Of a DNA stretch of 64,000 bases, positions 15,201 through 24,200 are shown piece after piece. The notes below the pieces were generated by a model. It was not told the DNA's origin. It did not search any database and saw only the letters and a list, made by a program, of their open reading frames with translations. This stretch comes from Pomphorhynchus laevis (taxonomy: Eukaryota; Acanthocephala; Palaeacanthocephala; Echinorhynchida; Pomphorhynchidae), in contig WNNJ02000202.1 of assembly GCA_012934845.2 (NCBI GenBank), positions 1 to 64,000 on the forward strand, given 5' to 3'. The translations under genes were made by a program, and so were the position numbers. Each line of letters begins with the position of its first letter. Position 1 is the stretch's first letter.

Positions 15201-18200
15201 TTTGGTTTAACTTGATTGTATCTGTAAGCAAAAATTCATCTGGTAGTAGCACGACATTATCTTCACATTGATTGTTCCATTTATGATACATCAGGACGTA
15301 CCCGGGTGGGTTTCATCAGCTGTGACCTTAACCTGCATTCCACTTTTTGACCCTTATTATCTACTTACTATGAACACTTGATCGAATTCGAATTCAGGAC
15401 TTCTGTATCAAGCTTCTAACATTACATCAACTATGCTATCTGATCCAGTGGTGTAGAGATTTCTAAAAATTATATACAAAAATGGATATCTACACCACTG
15501 GAGCAGCCAGCCTAGTGGATGTAACGCTGGAAGCGTGATACAGACGATTGCGAGTGGATGCTTGTAATCGAGACTCCGATCGATTACGTGACAACATGAA
15601 TACAATACAGAAAATGCAGGTAGAAGTATTCATTATCAAGTTCTGTAATAAATATGTGTTGATACAAATTGATGTCTTAACTAATTGATATTAAAATATT
15701 GTTGTATTTTATTCAACTTATCATTTCGACGTCAGAATAAGTTTGAATATTTAAATAAAAATCAATCCATTTTGATTTGTTACACGTAATATTTTATGGT
15801 TTTAAAATAAAGTTTTCGTATATTTTGTTATTATTAATGAACTTCAACTACCAAGATCTTGTCCGTTTTTTTAAATCAATAAACAATTTATAAGTTGCCT
15901 AACGTTCAAAAATCTATGCTTTTTATTTTGTAGTAATTTAAAATTCTATTCCTAAAATATGCAATCAAAACACGCAAATCATAGTCTGCAATATTTACTA
16001 AACAGATCTTGTATTTCACTGTTCCTGATAGGTTTTGTTGGATTTATGTGCTGAACATGGATGGATCATGAACACAATACGAATTATTCATATAATGCAG
16101 ATGACGTCAAGCAGGCAATGGATTTATCAGTCCAGTTTACTTCAACTTCCAGGTTTTCAACTAAAGCATATCGATAGCATTAAAAAGTAGGCCTATCAAA
16201 TGGAATTTATTGCTTATACAGCAAAATAATATTACATAAGCAATTAGCATAAACAATCTCTGCAAATTAGAGAAAATATTCGATGCCGTTGAATTAAAAG
16301 TGTACAGTTGTACACTTATATACGTGTGCAAAAGTATTTATTATAAGTTTAGTTATAAATTTAATAACGGCATGTTCATAACTTTTTATCAATGGAGATT
16401 TGATAGAATTACATTCGTGTGTCAGCTTATGTTAGTTTGAAAGGTCATTGTTTATCCACATGAAAACTGTAATAATTTATTCGACGTTTCGGTCAATCTC
16501 GGTAACCCTTTTTATGAAAAAAATCACAATTGAGTCCAATTGTTGGTCGAGCTACTTCTGCCAAATATAAAATATCTGCAACTACAGCGATCTTATTAAG
16601 ACCGTTGCAAATATTATCTGAATGATATGTTTGTTGCGTATCTTTGCACATCTTTGCAAAATAGAGTAAGATATTTGATACCTTTAAATTAAAAGTGTGC
16701 ACTTGTACACTTATACACGTGTACAAGACAGTTATAGATTTAATAACGAAATAACTTTATATTATTGAAAATATTAATTTTATTTGATTAAATGTTAATG
16801 TTCGATAAACTAATACAATATTATGTCCGAAATACATAATTTTAAAAATTATTGGTTTAAATTATAAACCGAGCATAAATCTTAAACATAAATTTATAAT
16901 TAAATAATTATTTTTATACTCATTGCATAAAATTAATTTTATGCGATCAGTGTTTCTTAAACTGGTTGGTAACTCGGTCCTGGAAGAGTTTAGAAAGTGC
17001 TAAAGTGCGATAGGCGTTCTGTCTTGAATGGATCCATTAAAAACAGAACGAGTGGTCAATAGTTTTATGAAATTTTACATTTCATGCTTGTAGGTACAGA
17101 TTAATTAATGATTAGCAATAAATTGATTATTTATGGTTAAAAAATTTTAATTGATATTTAACACAATTTATTTGGTAATTTATAATTACGCTTGCGATTT
17201 TACACAATTTTAGTAAACATTATAATTTCTAGGCTACGTAAACATGGATTTTTTCCCAATATTAGAAGTTTGCCGGAAATGATCGAGCATTACGGAGGCG
17301 ATGAATTACTTTTAAAAGAACTGTTTGCTCAACCGGATCTCTTTGGTTTAAATGCTAATCATGTAAGGCATTATAAGCCACTGTTATTTTACTTAATTTG
17401 ATACTTAGATACACGAAAAACTGCTAACATATCCACTAATAGAATTGTCATTCGCAATTAAGGACGAGAACAATGTTTCTGTGGGAAACTTTCAAAAATG
17501 TACGGTTTTTTAAAATAATCTGTATTATAATTAACCATGACTATAGTTTAATAGAAAATATTATAATAATACATTGGGCTTAATGTTAAATCCAATTAAA
17601 ATTGATAATTAACTAAAAAATCAATTAATAATTTGTTTAATAACACATTTTCAGCGCATTTCGGAAGTTTGTGTCTTCCTGCACCACGGACCTGTAAAAT
17701 GTTGCGATGATATCAACAATCTAAACATCGAGGGAGATGTTCAACAATCTGAACATCGAGGAAGTATGATGAAATTGGGTCTCCATTGTATGACTGCTTG
17801 AGAGTAATTGAACGTACTGTTGACCGGAGCATTCAGATCGTGCGCAGCAAACCCGTCGAGCTGGTGCCCTGCTAAAGATAACGGAGTCCTGATAAAGATA
17901 GTAGGACAATAGGCGACTGAATTCGGATCATTGACTATCGAGGAAAAATCCGCGACGTTGCTTCTACGAGCGCAGCCAGGGGCGGCACATGTGGTACATA
18001 GATAGTTCGATTTCGCACATCTGCAGCCCCTGCACTTAACGTTAGGACCGTTGCAGACACATCATTTGATAGTGGAAGAAGGCTTACCACGTAGCATAAT
18101 GAATAATACCAAATTGTGTATAGACTAATTGCTTGTAGCTTCGTACGTCAACTGTATTTGCTTGGGTTATACTAAATAATATTAAATAATATAATACTTA

Positions 18201-21200
18201 AGTGAGCTCTTTGGCGGTTTCGTGCGCGTTTATGCTGTTTCGTGCGCTCTTAGGTGGTTTTGTGCTTTCTCGGACGGTTTTGTGCGCTCTCAGGCGGTGT
18301 GTATAATATTGTAAATACTATTTTATGTGTTGAAGCTGTTTAATTTGTCGCGCTGAATAATAAATTTAAAATTAAATTACTGCATAATTTAATTTTACAT
18401 AATACTGCCATAAAATAATACTAATAAAATAATACTAAATAATACTAATAATATAATACTAAAGTGCGCTATTGGACGATTTCGCGCGCTCTCAGGCAGC
18501 TACGTGCGCTCTCAGGCAGCTACTTGCGCTATCAGACGGTTTCGTGCATTCTAGGGCGATTATTGCGCTTAGGCGGATTATTGCGCTCTCAGGCTGCTTC
18601 GTGCGTTCTCGGACGATTAAGTGCGTTTAGGCGGCTTCAAATTCTCGGATAAAATGATATGTAGATAATAAAAATTGGGGATATGTTCATTCCCAATGGT
18701 TGACCACGTTGATTTTCTCTTTGTAAGTGTCTGTTGTGAAAACGTTTTATCAACAAGTTCTGCATGTATATTTGTAAATTGAATTGTTTCCGTAAAGAGT
18801 TTTGTGTTTAAAAATTATTGGAGCTGGATCACAGAAAAGAGGAGATTATTTTTGATATTTCGCTAACTTCTGTTAGCATCTTCAGAAAATTAATGAAGAT
18901 TTTCTGAAGCTCCAATAATTATTTATCAATAATTGATCATTATCAATTATCCAAATTGTAATTAAGCAACAGTCAATAAGTGCAGTTTATACTCGTTCAG
19001 TGGTTTTCTGAAGATACCAACAGAGGTTAGCGAATCAAATCAGCTAACTGAGTCTACGTATTTAATATAATTAAACTAAACTAAACATAATAATGCTAAA
19101 TCAAAATTTAATAATTAAATAATAAAATAAATAATTGTTATAAGATTTTCTTTAATTTAAATCAAGTTAAAATAATAAATTGAAATTTAAAATAAACTTC
19201 ATTTTTATGAATTGACTAATAAATAACAGACGTTTTATCAGAATAAGGATTAGAGGTCATCAGGAGGAACTGCTATGCTATCAGGTTTCGGCTCCTAACT
19301 CCTCTACCCAACATAGCAGCGGGGCCAAATACATGCTAATGATGTATTTCCTCTGATAAAACTATCTAGTATCTTATTCTAATGCAAAGTATATTATTTA
19401 TTATCCATCCATAAAAATTTACCACTTAAGAGTTTAAATTTATTCTTTATATTATTGTGTTGATTTATATATTTTACTATTTTCTGCTCGATGTTATTTT
19501 TATAGTAACCTAGTTTAAAATATGTATCTATTAAATTATTTAAATGATTTTGAAGAAAGCCAATATCATTACATATTGTTGCAATTCTTAAAATTTCATT
19601 ATTTAATGTATTATATTTTATATTATATGGTATGCATGAATGCTTACGCAAAAATATGTTTCTTGTAAATTTAAATATGTCATCTTTACGATATAAATTA
19701 ATAGTAGTTTTAGTTAATGTTAATTTAGTTAATTTACTTTCTATCTTCGAAAGTGGAAATTTACACTTTGATAAATAACTCCAATTTATATTTACATTTG
19801 GCTAGAGATACATGTTTGATGATTGCAATGTATTGTAAATTTAATGCTTATATCAAGATATATACTTTATATACTTGAATGAGGCTACCTGGATAAATTT
19901 GTTCGCTTAGTGAATAAAAATTGTCAGAGTTAAATACACATATATCTTTATATTATAATATATATTATATATTATATATATTTCATATATATTTATATAT
20001 ATGATTTATATATATTCATATCTTTATATAATTTAGATAAGTTTTTTGAACAGTTATTATAAATTAGTTTTTTGAACAGATATAAATTAATATTAGTTTT
20101 AGTTAATGTTAATTTAATGTTCATATCTAGATATATACCTTCTTTAACATTAATATTGGTTTTGCTAAGAATAAGGCTTTCTGGATAAATTTGTTCGATT
20201 ATTGAATAAAAATTGCTAGAATGAAATACACATATATCATCAATGTATCAAAACATATATTTCATATATTTATATTGTTGAGATTTAGTTTTTACACAGT
20301 TATGAACAAATATATATTCTATAAAGTTTAAAAATAAGTCAGCTATAATTAAGCTACTATTACCACCCATTGGAACAACTTTTACTTGTCTAAATACAGA
20401 TGTCTCTCCCTTTAATAATTTTGATTTATCAAAATATGTAAGGATTCTAATAATTCAATTCTATCCATATATTTATATTTACTTGATGGTTTAATTTTTG
20501 TTAGATAGGCGTTATAATTATTATAACATATATATGTATATATAAGATTGTATATATATGTATATCTTTTTCCGAATATAAGATTAATTAATTTTTGTAA
20601 TGCATCTTTAATATCTGCTAAATCTAGATTTGTATAAAGCGTACTAAAATCGTACGTATTAATATTTCGAGAATTTATTCCATTTTCGGAGATACCCGGC
20701 ACTGACGAAACGGTACAAGTTATCGTTGAGTCATTTTTTCCGTGGCTGCCATACTGATGATAAACCTCTTCCCACTGAAAATGGAATTTTCAGTGGGAAT
20801 TCTATTTTGTCTATTTTAAAATTTTATTCTAAAATCGTACGTATTTATATTTTTGAAATTTATTCCTTTTGTATGTTCTAAAAATTCTTTTGTTTTATTC
20901 ACTGTGAGAGGTTTATACTTTAATAATTGCGATTACCCTACAATATTTTTTAAACGTGTTTTAATTTGCACATTTACTCAAAATCTTAAAGTGAGTTGCT
21001 AAATTTGTAAAGTATCTCAAACAGAAAATAAAAAATTGTAAGTTTTTTGAAAATCTGACCGATAATTCCGTAACACGTAATTCGCCTAATTTTTAATTGT
21101 TAACTGTAAAACGTTACGGTTTATTTACGAAGTAGTACAGTTTCTAATCAGTTTCTTTCTTTTTATAATTTTTAAGTTTATATCTTATCACGCTGGCTTG

Positions 21201-24200
21201 GTTGAATCAAAAATATTATTATGTTCTGTAGTAAACTGAACGCATCATTAAAATCGATTGACATCATCAAAAAGTCGTTTGCAAAAATAAAAGAATGCCA
21301 CGATGTTTGTGTTCATTTTTTGAAAGAATGCTTAAATAATAGCTTATTAATAATATATTATTATATTTTGTATTTTATATAATTACTATTAATATTTCAA
21401 ATCAACAATATGTGAATTTTCATCTAAATTTAGAATCTAAAAAAATAGTAAAATTAAAAAAACGTTTTCCGAAGTAAAATAATCTAGTTTGTAGAATCTT
21501 TATTGATTTACTATTAATCTTTACCAAATTAATAGTTTTAATCTTCGTTAACTCACATTCAAAACTCCCATTTTGTTATAACGAAGGTGTACGCAATCAT
21601 TCAGTGATATGTAAATTATTTGTTATTTTCAATTTAAGGCTTGCATTTAACCCTTCATACCTATAATTGTCGATCGAATCAATTGATAACAATTCGATTT
21701 GACGTGTATATGACGTGTCACATATACACGTCATTTTGTGTATTGAATTTTGATCTCAAAATTTAATACATTTTTTGCTTATGCAAACAAAACTCTAATA
21801 AAATTAATCTTTCAACGTGCCTTTTTCTTAAAATAATTGGTTTTGATTTATTTTCTCTTTTTCAGCGTGCCTTACAAAGAAATCATGTGACATGTCGACC
21901 TCAATTGAATTGAAAATTAATATGAATTATGTTTTTGAAATAAGTGCTATTCGACTTAATCAGGTATTTTTGTTTCAATAAAATATGCTTTTATCATAAC
22001 GCAATTAGATTTTATTAATTTTATTAATTGTATTTTATTTTACAATAATATTAAAGTATGAGTTAGTGATATTAAATTATCAGCATTAATATTTAGCTTC
22101 TCAACATTAAAGTATACAAAAAGATTATTCAATTTGTTTTGTCAATGTGGATAGTCTTTAACGATAATTAAAAATTATCTTTATTAGTTTTGTCGTTGAT
22201 ATCAAAATATATTTCAAATATATTAGTTCAGGGGACTCAACCAATTCCGTTTTCATAGATTTTATATCACCATCGATAATCATCATTTATTATTAAAAAT
22301 AGTCATATTTGTTGTAAATTTAATGTTGTCGAATTTAAATTTGCAGCCTCCATGTATCAGACCATTTAGTATGCATATTTTCTTTGAAATGTCATCCTTA
22401 TAAATGTTCTCATAATTTTAGTAAATTTCACTGTAGCTGGGTAAACTCCTATTCAAAATTGTCGTCGTTCTGATCAAATAAAGAACGAAACAAAAAAATG
22501 AAAAAATTTTCCCAACTACCAAGAAGTTAATTATAAGATTATAATTAACTTCGATAATCATTAATTTATTATTGGCATACTTGTTGTAAATTTAATGTTG
22601 TCGAATTGATTACAATTGATTTGCTAAAGAAGCCTGCAAGAATTAGATGCCATCTTACATATTATATATACATCTTATATATAAGACGGCATATGCGAGT
22701 AAAAAATACTTAAAGAAGCCTGCAAGAATTAGATACCATCTTACATATTATATATACATCTTATATATAAGACGGCATATGCGAGTAAAAATACTTAAAG
22801 AAGCCTGCAAGAATTAGATACCATCTTACATATTATATATACATCTTATATATAAGACGGCATATGCGAGTAAAAATACTTAAAGGAGCCTGCAAGAATT
22901 AGATACCATCTTACATATTATATATACATCTTATATATAAGATGGCATATGCGAGTAAAAATACTTAAAGGAGCCTGCAAGAATTAGATATTATCTTACA
23001 TATTATATATACATCTTATATATAAGATGGCATATGCGAGTAAAAATACTTAAAGGAGCCTGCAAGAATTAGAAATTATCTTACATATTATATATACATC
23101 TTATATATAAGATGGCATATGCGAGTAAAAATACTTAAAGGAGCCTGCAAGAATTAGATACCATCTTACATATTATATATACATCTTATATATAAGATGG
23201 CATATGCGAGTAAAAATACTTAAAGAAGCCTGCAAGAATTAGATACCATCTTACATATTATATATACATCTTATATATAAGATGGCATATGCGAGTAAAA
23301 ATACTTAAAGGAGCCTGCAAGAATTAGATATTATCTTACATATTATATATACATCTTATATATAAGATGGCATATGCGAGTAAAAATACTTAAAGAAGCC
23401 TGCAAGAACTAGATACCATCTTACATATTATATATACATCTTATATATAAGATGGCATATGCGAGTAAAAATACTTAAAGAAGCCTGCAAGAATTAGATA
23501 CCATATTACATATTATATATACATCTTATATATAAGATGGCATATGCGAGTAAAAATACTCAAAGGAGCCTGCAAGAATTAGATATTATCTTACATATTA
23601 TATATACATCTTATATATAAGATGGCATATGCGAGTAAAAATACTTAAAGGAGCCTGCAAGAATTAGAAATTATCTTACATATTATATATACATCTTATA
23701 TATAAGATGGCATATGCGAGTAAAAATACTTAAAGAAGCCTGCAAGAATTAGATACCATCTTACATATTATATATACATCTTATATATAAGATGGCATAT
23801 GCGAGTAAAAATACTTAAAGAAGCCTGCAAGAATTAGATACCATCTTACATATTATATATACATCTTATATATAAGATGGCATATGCGAGTAAAAATACT
23901 TAAAGGAGCCTGCAAGAATTAGATATTATCTTACATATTATATATACATCTTATATATAAGATGGCATATGCGAGTAAAAATACTTAAAGAAGCCTGCAA
24001 GAATTAGATACCATCTTACATATTATATATACATCTTATATATAAGATGGCATATGCGAGTAAAAATACTTAAAGAAGCCTGCAAGAATTAGATACCATA
24101 TTACATATTATATATACATCTTATATATAAGACGGCATATGCGAGTAAAAATACTTAAAGGAGCCTGCAAGAATTAGATACCATCTTACATATTATATAT

